From contig JAEWXC010000066.1 in NCBI GenBank assembly GCA_023396115.1, positions 1 through 42,277 on the forward strand: a stretch of 42,277 nt of DNA, in the 5' to 3' direction. The translations under genes and the position numbers were made by a program. This stretch comes from Actinomycetes bacterium. Lineage in GTDB: Bacteria > Actinomycetota > Actinomycetes > Propionibacteriales > Nocardioidaceae. Shown piece by piece: positions 24,291 through 32,424 of the stretch. Under the pieces are notes generated by a model. The model was not told where the DNA came from. It saw only the letters and a list, made by a program, of their open reading frames with translations, and ran no database searches. Each line of letters opens with the position of its first letter. Positions within the stretch are counted from its first letter, which is position 1.

Positions 24291-25490
24291 ATGGACCGGA
24301 ACCGCACCTTCGTCGTCGGCGTGGGGATGACCCCGTTCGTGAAGATCCAGTCCCGCGACTGGACCTACCCGGAGATGGTCGCTGAGGCCGTCGAGGGTGC
24401 CCTCGGTGACGCCGGCATCGACTACGCCGACGTGCAGCGTGCCGCGGTCGGCTACGTCTTCCAGCCCTCCACCGCCGGCCAGCGGGCCCTCTACGACACC
24501 GGCCTGACCGGCATCCCCGTGGTCAACGTCAACAACAACTGCGCCACCGGGTCCTCGGCCCTGATGATGGCGCGCGAGTGGGTCCAGGCCGGGATCGTCG
24601 ACGTCGCCCTGGCCGTCGGGTTCGAGCAGATGACCAAGGAGGCCATGGCCGGCAACGGCACCATGCCGAAGGTCACCACCGTCGACGGCGTGATCGGCGT
24701 GATGAAGGAGACCCACGGCTGGGCCCAGGCGCCGATGACCGCGCAGTTCTTCGGCAACGCCGCGCGCGAGCACCAGGAGTTGTACGGCACCACGCCCGAG
24801 CAGATCGCCGCGGTCGCGGTGAAGAACCACGCGCACTCGGTGAACAACCCGCTGGCCCAGTTCCGTGACGCCTACACCCTCGAGCAGGTCCTGGCCGACA
24901 AGCCGATCCACGAGCCGCTGACCCGTTCGCAGTGCTCGCCGACCTCCGACGGGGCCGCCGCCGCGGTCGTGGTGAGCGAGAAGTTCGCCCGGGAGCACGG
25001 GCTGATGGGGCAGGCGGTCGAGATCCTGGCCCAGGCGCTGACCACCGACACCACCGAGTCGTTCGGCACGCAGTCGATGATCGACGCCGTCGGTGCCCCG
25101 ATGACCCGGGCCGCCGCCGAGCAGGTCTTCGCCGAGACTGGCCTGGGTGTCGACGACGTCGACGTCATCGAGCTGCACGACTGCTTCAGCATCAACGAGA
25201 TCATCACCTACGAGGGCCTGGGCCTGTGCGCGCCCGGCGAGGGCGGCAAGCTCGTCGAGTCCGGCCAGACCACCTACGGCGGCCAGTGGGTGGTCAACCC
25301 CTCGGGCGGCCTGATCTCCAAGGGGCACCCGCTGGGCGCGACCGGGGTGGCGCAGTGCGCCGAGCTCACCTGGCAGCTGCGCGGGATGGCCGAGGGACGC
25401 CAGGTCGAGGGCGCCAAGGTGGCGCTGCAGCACAACCTGGGCCTGGGCGGCGCCTGCGTCGTCGCGCTCTACCGCGGCCCGGAGGCCTGA
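24291..25490 (+). CDS. Thiolase-superfamily protein, SCP-x/lipid-transfer (Ltp) type
   Basis: Protein of 399 aa of the sterol-carrier-protein thiolase group, which handles branched or steroid acyl-CoAs. Catalytic candidates are Cys84 (NNNCATGSSA), His296/Cys298 (LHDCFSINE) and His346 (SKGHPLGATG), followed by LGGAC near the C-terminus. HDCFSxNE and ISKGHPLGATG distinguish this group from ordinary thiolases such as the one at 16209. No DUF35 partner gene lies next to it, so the Ltp2-type aldolase role is less likely than thiolysis. The ATG at 24291 is preferred to GTG 24288 immediately upstream; GGAAG precedes both. A KstR-type dyad lies in its promoter, and the thioesterase gene follows after 2 nt. 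Confidence 0.88.
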   Translation: MDRNRTFVVGVGMTPFVKIQSRDWTYPEMVAEAVEGALGDAGIDYADVQRAAVGYVFQPSTAGQRALYDTGLTGIPVVNVNNNCATGSSALMMAREWVQAGIVDVALAVGFEQMTKEAMAGNGTMPKVTTVDGVIGVMKETHGWAQAPMTAQFFGNAAREHQELYGTTPEQIAAVAVKNHAHSVNNPLAQFRDAYTLEQVLADKPIHEPLTRSQCSPTSDGAAAAVVVSEKFAREHGLMGQAVEILAQALTTDTTESFGTQSMIDAVGAPMTRAAAEQVFAETGLGVDDVDVIELHDCFSINEIITYEGLGLCAPGEGGKLVESGQTTYGGQWVVNPSGGLISKGHPLGATGVAQCAELTWQLRGMAEGRQVEGAKVALQHNLGLGGACVVALYRGPEA

Positions 25491-25492
25491 GG

Positions 25493-26146
25493 ATGACCGA
25501 GCAGGTGGACCGGGTCAGCCCGGACCGCCCGGTGCTCTACCTCGACCCGCGCCCGGACGGGGTCGACGAGACCGCACGACTGGTCCGCCGGCTCGCCGCC
25601 ACGCTGCCCGGCTCCAGCGGCACCAGCCTCGACCTGGACGACTACAACGCCCGGCTGCGGGCGCTGGTCGAGGAGGCCGAGGCCGCCACGCTGCCCGGCC
25701 CCGAGCGGGCCTCGGTGATGTGGAAGTTCGCCGACGTGGGGCGCTTCGACCCCATCTCGGGCAGCGAGAACCCGCTGGCCGTGCCGGTCCTGGCGGTCGG
25801 TCAGGAGGACGGGTCGGTGGTGGCGCGCGCGACCCTCGGCATCGCCTACCAGGGCCCGCCCGGGCACGTGCACGGCGGCGTCTCCGCGCTGCTGCTGGAC
25901 CACGTGCTCGGCATGGCCAACCACTGGGGCGCCGGGCCGTCGGGGATGACCGGCACGCTCACGCTGCGCTACCACGCCCCGACGCCGCTGTTCGCCGAGC
26001 TCACCTTCCGCGCCCAGCAGGAGGAGTTCACCGACCGCAAGACCCGCACCACCGGCACGATCAGCATCGGTGACCCCGCCGACGGTGGCACGGTCTGCGT
26101 CAGCGCCGAGGGGATCTTCATCAACAAGTTCCTCGGCCGCGACTGA
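25493..26146 (+). CDS. PaaI-like hotdog-fold thioesterase
   Basis: Predicted acyl-CoA thioesterase of 217 aa. The C-terminal part (about 95-215) carries the hotdog core: GIAYQGPPGHVHGGVSALLLDHVLG with the HGG motif, then LTLRYHAPTPLFAELTFRAQ. The first 90 residues form an extra N-terminal arm. It would release CoA from an acyl-CoA intermediate or act as a safety valve when CoA is trapped. The ATG at 25493 has GGAGG at 25481-25485 inside the preceding gene; the gap to the thiolase stop is 2 nt, so the two are one operon. The substrate is unknown. Confidence 0.82.
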   Translation: MTEQVDRVSPDRPVLYLDPRPDGVDETARLVRRLAATLPGSSGTSLDLDDYNARLRALVEEAEAATLPGPERASVMWKFADVGRFDPISGSENPLAVPVLAVGQEDGSVVARATLGIAYQGPPGHVHGGVSALLLDHVLGMANHWGAGPSGMTGTLTLRYHAPTPLFAELTFRAQQEEFTDRKTRTTGTISIGDPADGGTVCVSAEGIFINKFLGRD

Positions 26147-26164
26147 CCCCCTCCTCTCCCGCTC

Positions 26165-26460
26165 GTCCGGTGAGGTGAGAGCGGCTGTCCGTCCGTTCGG
26201 TGAGGTGCGCGCGCAGCGCGCCTCGAACCCCGTCTGCCCCCGGGTCGTCCGTCCGGTGAGGTGCGAGCGCAGCGAGCCACGAACCCCGGTGTGCCTGGGT
26301 GGTGTGGTTCGTGGCCCTCCTTCGTCGGGCGCCTCACCGAGCGGTGGGCGGCCTCGTTCGGTGAGGTGCGAGCGCAGCGAGCCTCGAACCCCGTCTGCCC
26401 GCGGGATGGTTCGTTCGGTGAGGTGTGAGCGGAGCGAGCCTCGAACCCCGTGTGCCCTCA
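26165..26460. repeat. Cluster of about 50-nt repeats (GGTGAGGTGCGAGCGCAGCG core)
   Basis: Complete or near-complete copies begin at about 26195, 26251, 26357 and 26413, each running GGTGAGGTGCGAGCGCAGCG then AGCCTCGAACCCCG and TGTGCC or TCTGCC. A partial copy lies at 26165, and a diverged copy in the opposite direction is at about 26307-26345. They fill the 325-nt gap between convergent genes. Similar GAGCGCAGCGAGCC elements are widespread in actinobacterial intergenic DNA as far as I recall. Confidence 0.8.
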
Positions 26461-26471
26461 GGTGCGGCTCC

Positions 26472-27536
26472 TCAGACCAGCAGCAGGGTCAGTCCCAGAG
26501 CGGTCGACGTCACCACCACGGTCGCAGCCGTGGCCAGGGCCAGCAGCCGACCGGGCAGCGGCCACAGGTCGCGGGCGTCGATGCCGCGCCCCAGGCCGAC
26601 CATCGCGGCCACCAGCAGCACCCGGGCCAGGGTGCTCCCGGCCTCGACGGCGGCTGCCGGCAGCCAGCCGGTGGAGCGCAGCGCGACCGCGGCCAGGAAC
26701 GCCAGCACGAACCACGGCACCAGCGGGGGACGGGCGCCCTCGGGGGCGCTGCGGCGCGACTGGTGGGCCAGGACCAGCTGGACCGGGGCGAGCAGCGCCA
26801 CCCGGCACAGCTTCACCGTGGTGGCCACTGCCAGCGCGGTGCCGCCGCCGAGCAGCGCACCGGCCGCCACCACTTGGGCGACCTCGTGGATCGCGGCACC
26901 GGCCCAGACCCCGGCGTGCAGGTCGCTGAGCCCGAGCAGCCCGGCCAGCGCGGGCAGCAGCACGATCATCGCGCTGCCGAACAGGGTGACCAGGCTGACC
27001 GCCAGCCCCACCTCCCGGGGCTTGGCCCGCACGGTGCCCTGGACCCCGGCGACCGCGGCCGCACCACAGATCGAGAACCCGGCGGCGACCAGGGTGGTCT
27101 GCTCCTCCCCGACGCCGAGCCGGCGGCCCAGCCACCGGGTGGTCGAGAACGTGACCGCGACCGTGCCGGCCGCGACCACCAGGGCCCCGACGCCCAGGTC
27201 GAGCACCTCACCCAGCGCCACCCGCAGACCGAGCAGGGCGACACCGGTCCGCAGCAGGTTCCGGTCCAGACCGGCGGCGGGCTCCCCGACCAGCCGGCGC
27301 AACGGCGCGCCGTTGGTCAGCAGCGCCCCGAGGGCCAGGGCGCTGAGCATCGGGCCGAGCAACGGCAGCTGCCGCCCCAGCAGCCAGGCAGCGCCGGTGG
27401 CGAGCGCCAGCACGACCACGGCCCGGGCGGTGACCCCGGACCGACCGCCCGGTGCCGCACCCGACGGCCCGCCGGTCGGGAGGTCGGTGCGGGCGTCGGT
27501 GCGGGGCTCGGTGCGGGACTCGGTCGGGGTGGTCAC
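26472..27536 (-). CDS. YeiH family (UPF0324) putative sulfate/anion exporter
   Basis: Integral membrane protein of 354 aa with about ten hydrophobic segments. Family marks include LGALLTNG, LLRTGVALLGLRVALGEVLDLG, GFSICGAAAVAGV, GVWAGAAIHEVAQVVAAG and the C-terminal GRGIDARDLWPLPGR. The first 35 residues are a Thr/Arg/Pro-rich tail not typical of the core. The start is GTG 27536. Divergent from a LysR gene with a 69-nt shared region, the usual arrangement for YeiH and its regulator. Transport of sulfite/sulfate or other small anions is inferred from the family name and not proven. Confidence 0.88.
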   Translation of the reverse strand: MTTPTESRTEPRTDARTDLPTGGPSGAAPGGRSGVTARAVVVLALATGAAWLLGRQLPLLGPMLSALALGALLTNGAPLRRLVGEPAAGLDRNLLRTGVALLGLRVALGEVLDLGVGALVVAAGTVAVTFSTTRWLGRRLGVGEEQTTLVAAGFSICGAAAVAGVQGTVRAKPREVGLAVSLVTLFGSAMIVLLPALAGLLGLSDLHAGVWAGAAIHEVAQVVAAGALLGGGTALAVATTVKLCRVALLAPVQLVLAHQSRRSAPEGARPPLVPWFVLAFLAAVALRSTGWLPAAAVEAGSTLARVLLVAAMVGLGRGIDARDLWPLPGRLLALATAATVVVTSTALGLTLLLV

Positions 27537-27605
27537 GGTTCCAGCCTGCGGGCACCGCCCGGCCCGCGGTAGACCCCGGGAACGGGTGGGTCATAACCTG
27601 TGCTG

Positions 27606-28505
27606 ATGAGTCGAGACCTGGACCTGGCCGCGCTGCGCCTGGTCGTGCTGCTGGAGACCGAGGGCAGCCTCGGCGCCGCCGCCCGGCACCTGGGCGTCTC
27701 CCAGCCCGCGGCCTCGGCCACGCTCCGACAGTTCGAGGCCCGCTGGCGGTTGCGGGTCGCCGAACGGTCCCCCCGCGGCACCGTGCTCACCGAGCAGGGG
27801 ATGACCGTCGCGGCCTGGGGACGCGACCTGCTGCACCGCGTCGACGTGGTTCGCGACGGCTTGGAGGCCCTGGGCCGGGACCGGGCCGCGACCGCCGCCG
27901 AGCTGGGGGTGGCGGCGTCGCTGACCATCGCCGAGTTCGTGCTGCCCCGGTGGATCGGGGAGCTGCGCACCTCGATGCCGCAGGTCCGGGTCCGGCTCGA
28001 GGTGGTCAACAGCCACCAGGTCGACGAACTGGTCCGCTCGGGACGCAGCCGGCTCGGCTTCGTCGAGACCCACCGGGTGCCCACCGACCTCTCCCGCGCC
28101 GTCGTCGGACACGACCGGCTGGTGCTGGTGGTGACCCCGCAGCACCCGTGGGCACGGCGCAGCGTGCCGCTCACCACCGAGCAGGTGGCCGAGGAACGTT
28201 TCGTGGTGCGCGAGCAGGGCAGCGGCACCCGCGACACCTTCGAGCGGGCTCTGGGCCGAGTACCGCAGGTGGCGATGGAGGCCGCCTCGACCACCGCGAT
28301 GGTGGGGGCGGTACTGGCCGGGCTGGGCCCCGCCGTGGTCTCGCCGCACGCTGTGCGGGGACTGCTCGACCGGGGCCAGCTGGTCGAGGTGCGCCACGAC
28401 CTGGACCTGGACCGGCCGTTCACCGCGATCTGGCAGCCCGGCGCCGAGCACGACCCCGACGTGGCGGAGCTGCTGGCGATCTCGCGCCGGATCCGGACCG
28501 CCTGA
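27606..28505 (+). CDS. LysR family transcriptional regulator
   Basis: Regulator of 299 aa with an N-terminal LysR helix-turn-helix (about 5-62; GSLGAAARHLGVSQPAASAT) and a periplasmic-binding-type effector domain (about 88-290). Divergently transcribed from the YeiH exporter, which it probably controls from the 69-nt shared region. The ATG at 27606 is preferred over in-frame GTG 27600; neither has a clear ribosome site. The family and the genetic pairing are firm. The effector is unknown. Confidence 0.88.
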   Translation: MSRDLDLAALRLVVLLETEGSLGAAARHLGVSQPAASATLRQFEARWRLRVAERSPRGTVLTEQGMTVAAWGRDLLHRVDVVRDGLEALGRDRAATAAELGVAASLTIAEFVLPRWIGELRTSMPQVRVRLEVVNSHQVDELVRSGRSRLGFVETHRVPTDLSRAVVGHDRLVLVVTPQHPWARRSVPLTTEQVAEERFVVREQGSGTRDTFERALGRVPQVAMEAASTTAMVGAVLAGLGPAVVSPHAVRGLLDRGQLVEVRHDLDLDRPFTAIWQPGAEHDPDVAELLAISRRIRTA

Positions 28506-28543
28506 GCGTGTCATCCCCGGGCCGCGAGCGACATGCACCAGGT

Positions 28544-29086
28544 GTGAGAGACACCAGCGAGCCCGGTCGGACCGGGCACCTCTTCGAGGCCTTCGCGCCC
28601 CGGTTGCTGGCCTACGCCCGTCGTCACGGCGACGCGGCCGAGGCCGACGACCTGGTCGCGGAGGCGTTCTGCACGGCCCTGCGCCGGGAGGCCGTCCTGC
28701 CTGCCGACGACCAGGACGCCTGGGTGTGGCTGGTGGCCACGGTCCGCCGGCTCGCCGCCAACTCCCGGCGGCGTCGGCACACCCGGGAGGAGCACTGGGC
28801 CGAGACGGTGCGCCGCTACTGGCACACCGACGCCGACCGCCCCGCCGACGAGCAGGTCGCCGAGCGTGACGTGGCCCTGGGTGCCCTGGCAGAGCTGGGG
28901 GAACGGGACCGCGAGCTGCTCCTGCTGGTGGCCTGGGAGGGGCTCACCCCCACCCAGGCCGCCGAGGTGCTCGGGGTGCGCCCCAACACCGCCGCCGCCC
29001 GGATCTCCCGGGCCCGCCGGCGTCTCTCCGACCTCACCCACCCGACCGCCCCGGTGGCGGTCCGTCCCCGGAGGACCGAGGCATGA
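28544..29086 (+). CDS. ECF-type RNA polymerase sigma factor
   Basis: Sigma-70 family protein of 180 aa. Region 2 covers about 12-85 (LFEAFAPRLLAYARRHG to VWLVATVRRLAANSRRRR) and region 4 about 115-170 (LAELGERDRELLLLVAWEG, then TPTQAAEVLGVRPNTAAARI). The GTG at 28544 is chosen; an earlier GTG at 28508 would add codons with poor G/C third positions. The first codons include a rare AGA. Its stop overlaps the start of the membrane protein gene (ATGA), which suggests co-expression and that the partner modulates the sigma factor. No target promoters could be recognised. Confidence 0.85.
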   Translation: MRDTSEPGRTGHLFEAFAPRLLAYARRHGDAAEADDLVAEAFCTALRREAVLPADDQDAWVWLVATVRRLAANSRRRRHTREEHWAETVRRYWHTDADRPADEQVAERDVALGALAELGERDRELLLLVAWEGLTPTQAAEVLGVRPNTAAARISRARRRLSDLTHPTAPVAVRPRRTEA

Positions 29087-30060
29087 GTGACCTCATCGAC
29101 CGACTCAGCACCGCCCGGCCCACCGAGGCCGACCTGACCCGCGAGTGGTCCGCAGCCGACCGGCAGCGGTTGGCCGGTCGCGTCTTCACCGACGGCCCCG
29201 CGCACAGCCAGCACGGCCGGGCCCGCCGGGTGCGCCGCGCCCTCGCGCTCGGCGTCGCCGCCGCGGTCGCCGCCGTCGTGGTCGTCCCGCAGGTGGTCGG
29301 CGGCCAGTCCGCCCAGGCCCGGGAGCGGCTGCTGGAGCTGTCCGCGGTCGCCGCCGCCGCCGACACCCCGCTGATCGAGCCGGGCACGTTCCTGCACGTC
29401 CGGTCCACCGAGCGGCAGCGCAACAGCCAGCTGTTCGGCGACGGCGCCCGGTACGACACCGACCACGAGACCTGGGTGGCCTGGGACGGCGAACAGTGGC
29501 GCTACGACCGCCGGCCCAGCGCCGGGTGGACCGAGGCCCACCACTTCCCCAGCCGCAGCACCGACGTCGGGGTCAACGCGCCGACCCCGCAGTTCGTCGC
29601 CTCGCTGCCTGCCGACCCCGACGAGCTGCGGGCCCACCTGGACGAGCACGTGCAGGGGTCCAACTCCCACGAGGAGGCCCTCTTCGTCGCGGTCACCGAC
29701 CTGCTCCGCAGCCACCTGCTGCCGCCGGCGAAGGCGGCCGTCGCGATCCGGTCCCTGGTCGGGGTGGACGGGGTGGAGACCCGGGACGTCACCGTCGACG
29801 GGCGCGACGCGGTGGAGATCAGCTACACCCGTTTCGTGCTCGACGTGTTCGGCACGGAGTCGGTCATCGTGGACCGGGCCACCGCCCAGGTGCTGGCGGC
29901 CCGCAGCTCGGACCCCGGCGGCACGTACGAGGAGACGGCGACCCTGATCGAGGTCGTCGGCGAGGTGCCGGCCCGGATCACCCGGGACCTGGCCGAGCAC
30001 GGCAGCGGCGCCCGGATCTGCGCCGACGGCACCGAGGCCGACGGGGACGGCACCTGCTGA
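29083..30060 (+). CDS. Membrane-anchored CU044_5270-like protein, partner of the sigma factor
   Basis: Protein of 325 aa with a cytoplasmic N-terminal part of about 50 residues, one transmembrane segment (about 53-70, ALALGVAAAVAAVVVVPQVV) and a large outer domain. The layout and the phrases GTFLHVRSTERQ, WVAWDGEQWRYDRRPS and VVDRATAQVLA fit the CU044_5270 family found beside actinobacterial ECF sigma genes. Coupled to the sigma gene by ATGA. The N-terminal part lacks an obvious zinc-binding HxxxCxxC motif, so a ZAS-type anti-sigma role is not supported; sensing or signalling is inferred. The name rests on recall of the family. Confidence 0.7.
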   Translation: MSDLIDRLSTARPTEADLTREWSAADRQRLAGRVFTDGPAHSQHGRARRVRRALALGVAAAVAAVVVVPQVVGGQSAQARERLLELSAVAAAADTPLIEPGTFLHVRSTERQRNSQLFGDGARYDTDHETWVAWDGEQWRYDRRPSAGWTEAHHFPSRSTDVGVNAPTPQFVASLPADPDELRAHLDEHVQGSNSHEEALFVAVTDLLRSHLLPPAKAAVAIRSLVGVDGVETRDVTVDGRDAVEISYTRFVLDVFGTESVIVDRATAQVLAARSSDPGGTYEETATLIEVVGEVPARITRDLAEHGSGARICADGTEADGDGTC

Positions 30061-30073
30061 ACCGGGGGGAGCC

Positions 30074-30109
30074 CCTGCGGACTCCGGTCAGCCGACCGGG
30101 GTCCGCAGG
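30074..30109. terminator. Bidirectional hairpin overlapping the SnoaL-like stop codon
   Basis: A 16-bp stem with one G-T pair: CCTGCGGACTCCGGTC pairs with GACCGGGGTCCGCAGG around the loop AGCC. It includes the stop and the last six codons of the minus-strand gene and lies 14 nt after the plus-strand membrane protein gene. Confidence 0.7.
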
Positions 30110-30516
30110 TGCTGCGACAGGTCCCCGACCAGGTCCATCCGGTAGGCCCGCGAGGTGAAGCGCCACGCGCCGTCGTGGCGCTCGAACGTGTCCAGGTAGC
30201 GACCGTTGCACACGGTGCGCAGCTCCCCGGCCACCACCGACTGCAGCACCGTGAACCGGGACCGGCAGGTGGCGGTGTCGCCGTCGACGACGATCTCGAG
30301 GTTCGTGGTGACGTGGCTGGTGCGCGGCGACCCGTCGTGCAGGATCACCGTCGCCCGCCACTGCTCCAGCAGCTCGGCGGAGCCGATGGTGCCGCCCCGC
30401 ATCGGGATGGTGGCGTGCTGGAGCAGGCCCGCGGCCTCCTCCCACCGTCCGGCGTCGAAGTAGTTGGCGTAGGCGAACAGCAGGTTCGCGATCGCCTGCT
30501 CGTCACTGGTGCTCAT
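30088..30516 (-). CDS. SnoaL-like / NTF2-fold protein
   Basis: Small cytosolic protein of 142 aa with the cone-shaped SnoaL_4 pattern: an N-terminal helix pair (EQAIANLLFAYANYFDAGRWEEAAGLL), a middle SHVTTNLEIVVDGDTATCRS strand pair and a final GRYLDTFERHDGAWRFTSRAY strand. The fold is shared with ketosteroid isomerase, dehydratases and many proteins of unknown role; no catalytic residues can be assigned. The ATG at 30516 has GAGGAGAGGGG upstream. It follows the acyl-CoA synthetase gene by 14 nt, so the two form an operon. Its C-terminus is encoded inside a hairpin. Confidence 0.78.
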   Translation of the reverse strand: MSTSDEQAIANLLFAYANYFDAGRWEEAAGLLQHATIPMRGGTIGSAELLEQWRATVILHDGSPRTSHVTTNLEIVVDGDTATCRSRFTVLQSVVAGELRTVCNGRYLDTFERHDGAWRFTSRAYRMDLVGDLSQHLRTPVG

Positions 30517-30530
30517 CGGGTCCCCTCTCC

Positions 30531-32186
30531 TCAGGCCGGCAGCGGCACCTGGGCGCGGTTCACCTTGCCGGTGGCGTTGCGCGGCAGCGCCTCGGCGGTG
30601 ACGCGCCAGTGCGTGGGCACCTTGAACGGGGCCACCTTCTGGGCGACGAAGGTCTGCAGCTCCTCGGCGGTCGGGGTGCTCCCGGGACGGGTGACGACCA
30701 CGGCGCCGACCTCCTGGCCCCACGACTCGTGCGGCACCCCGAGCACGATCACCTCGGCCACGTCGGGGTGGGTGCTCAGGGCGTCCTCGACCTCGGCGGG
30801 GTAGACGTTCTCACCGCCACGGATGATCAGGTCCGAGCGGCGGCTGCTCAACCGGACCCGTCCCTGCTCGTCGAGCTCGCCCAGGTCGCCGGTGCGCAGC
30901 CACCGGTCGCCGTCGATCGCGCGGGCGGTGGCGGCGGCGTCCTCGAAGTAGCCGGTCATCACGTACGGCGACCGGGCACAGATCTCGCCCTCCACGCCGG
31001 GCCCGACCGGGTTCCCGGCGGCGTCGCGGACCTGGAGCTCGACGCCGATGATCGGGCGGCCCAGGGTGCCCGGCGACTCGGCCAGGTCCATCGGGGTGGC
31101 CACCGCGAGTGCGGTGCAGGACTCGGTGAGCCCGTAGGAGTCGACCAGGGAGGAGGCGAACGGCAGCCCGTCGCGCAGCCGCTGCTTGAACGCCGTCGAG
31201 CTCGGTGCCGAGGCCAGGGCGAAGGCCCGCAGCGAGCTGGTGTCGTAGCGGTCCAGGTCGCCGTGCTCGAGCAGGCGGTGGGCCTGGGTGGGCACCGCGC
31301 CCCAGTTGGAAACCCGCTCCCGCTCGACCAGGGTCAGCACCTGGTCGACGTCGAAGGCGCCGGTGGTCATCACCGCGGTCGAGCCGGACGCCAGGCGGGG
31401 CACCACCAGGTTGTGCAGGCTGGCGATGTGGAACAGCGGCAGGGCCAGCAGGTAGACCCGGTCGCTGGCCGGGGTCGGGTCACCGAACGCGGCCATCAGG
31501 GCGTCGTTGTAGCGGTGGTACTCGACCACGCTCATCACGTTGCGGTGGCTGTGCACCGCGCCCTTCGGCTTGCCCGAGGTGCCGGAGGTGTACAGGATCA
31601 CCGCCGGGTCGTCGGGGGCGACGTCGGCGCTGGGCAGCGGAGCCTGGGGGTAGGCGGTGGCCATCTCCGGCAGGTCGGTGTCCAGGCCGAGCAGCACCAC
31701 GTCGGGGTGGACGGTAGCCAGGTCGTGCACCTGCGCGGAGCGGCGGGCGTCGGCGAAGACGACCTTCGGGCGGGTGTGGCCCAGACCGTGGTCCAGCTCG
31801 TTGGTGGTCCACCACGAGTTGTAGGCCACCGCCACCGCGCCGATCGAGACCGCCGCCCAGAACGCGGTGATCCACTCCGGGGAGTTGGCGCCGGTGATGC
31901 CGACCCGGTCGCCGGGCTGCACACCGTGCTCGGTGCGCAGGGCGTGCGCGAGTGAGGAGACCCGGACCGCGTGCTCGCCGAAGGTGAGCCGGGAGTCGAT
32001 GGTGACCAGGTAGTCACGGTCGGCCCACTGCAGGGACTCGGCGAGCAGCTCGTGCAGCGCGCCGCCGGCGTGGGCGAACACCGGCACGGTCGCGCCGAGG
32101 ACCTCGGCCGGGACCATCTCGAACGGCCCGCCGGGGCCGACCAGCGAGCCGATCACGGCCTGGACGTCGGGGCTGGGCTGGGACAT
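30531..32186 (-). CDS. AMP-dependent acyl-CoA synthetase (FadD-like)
   Basis: Ligase of 551 aa that would activate a carboxylic acid to its CoA thioester with ATP. Core motifs are complete: YTSGTSGKPKG (199-209), YGLTES (about 349-354), the RTGDLGELD hinge and the C-terminal PRNATGKVNR lysine. Length fits short- or medium-chain and aryl/steroid-acid FadD proteins. The ATG at 32186 has GAGGAGA upstream. Followed by the SnoaL-like gene. With the thiolases and dehydrogenases nearby it could activate a steroid side-chain or ring remnant (FadD3- or FadD17-like role), but the substrate cannot be read from the sequence. Confidence 0.88.
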   Translation of the reverse strand: MSQPSPDVQAVIGSLVGPGGPFEMVPAEVLGATVPVFAHAGGALHELLAESLQWADRDYLVTIDSRLTFGEHAVRVSSLAHALRTEHGVQPGDRVGITGANSPEWITAFWAAVSIGAVAVAYNSWWTTNELDHGLGHTRPKVVFADARRSAQVHDLATVHPDVVLLGLDTDLPEMATAYPQAPLPSADVAPDDPAVILYTSGTSGKPKGAVHSHRNVMSVVEYHRYNDALMAAFGDPTPASDRVYLLALPLFHIASLHNLVVPRLASGSTAVMTTGAFDVDQVLTLVERERVSNWGAVPTQAHRLLEHGDLDRYDTSSLRAFALASAPSSTAFKQRLRDGLPFASSLVDSYGLTESCTALAVATPMDLAESPGTLGRPIIGVELQVRDAAGNPVGPGVEGEICARSPYVMTGYFEDAAATARAIDGDRWLRTGDLGELDEQGRVRLSSRRSDLIIRGGENVYPAEVEDALSTHPDVAEVIVLGVPHESWGQEVGAVVVTRPGSTPTAEELQTFVAQKVAPFKVPTHWRVTAEALPRNATGKVNRAQVPLPA

Positions 32187-32321
32187 CGCGGATCTCCTCG
32201 GGTGGACCTGTCGGCGAGGCGTCCATCGTGCCCGCGACCGGTGCCCCGTGGGGTCGGTGGACCGGTCACCGGAACCCGGGAGGCATCCGGTTCAGGACCG
32301 GTCTCGACCCGGCCTGCCTGT

Positions 32322-32340
32322 GATCCCGCTCACTGGGATC
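32322..32340. promoter_or_regulatory. Inverted repeat upstream of ABC transporter operon
   Basis: GATCCC-GCTCACT-GGGATC lies about 85 nt before the first permease start, in the 238-nt divergent space with the acyl-CoA synthetase. The inner TCACTGGG word also occurs upstream of the binding-protein gene (42110-42117). A shared regulator is only a guess. Confidence 0.35.
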
Positions 32341-32424
32341 GGGCCGGGGTCGGGGCGTCGGCGCCGACCTAGCCTCATCGGGTCCCGGGAGCACCGGGTC
32401 AGTTCACATGGATGGAGACGAGCG

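Noticed and set aside
26070..27572. Long plus-strand open frame across the repeat cluster and the YeiH gene
   Set aside because: It runs through a repeat region and antisense to a clear membrane protein; codon pattern and composition are those of a shadow.
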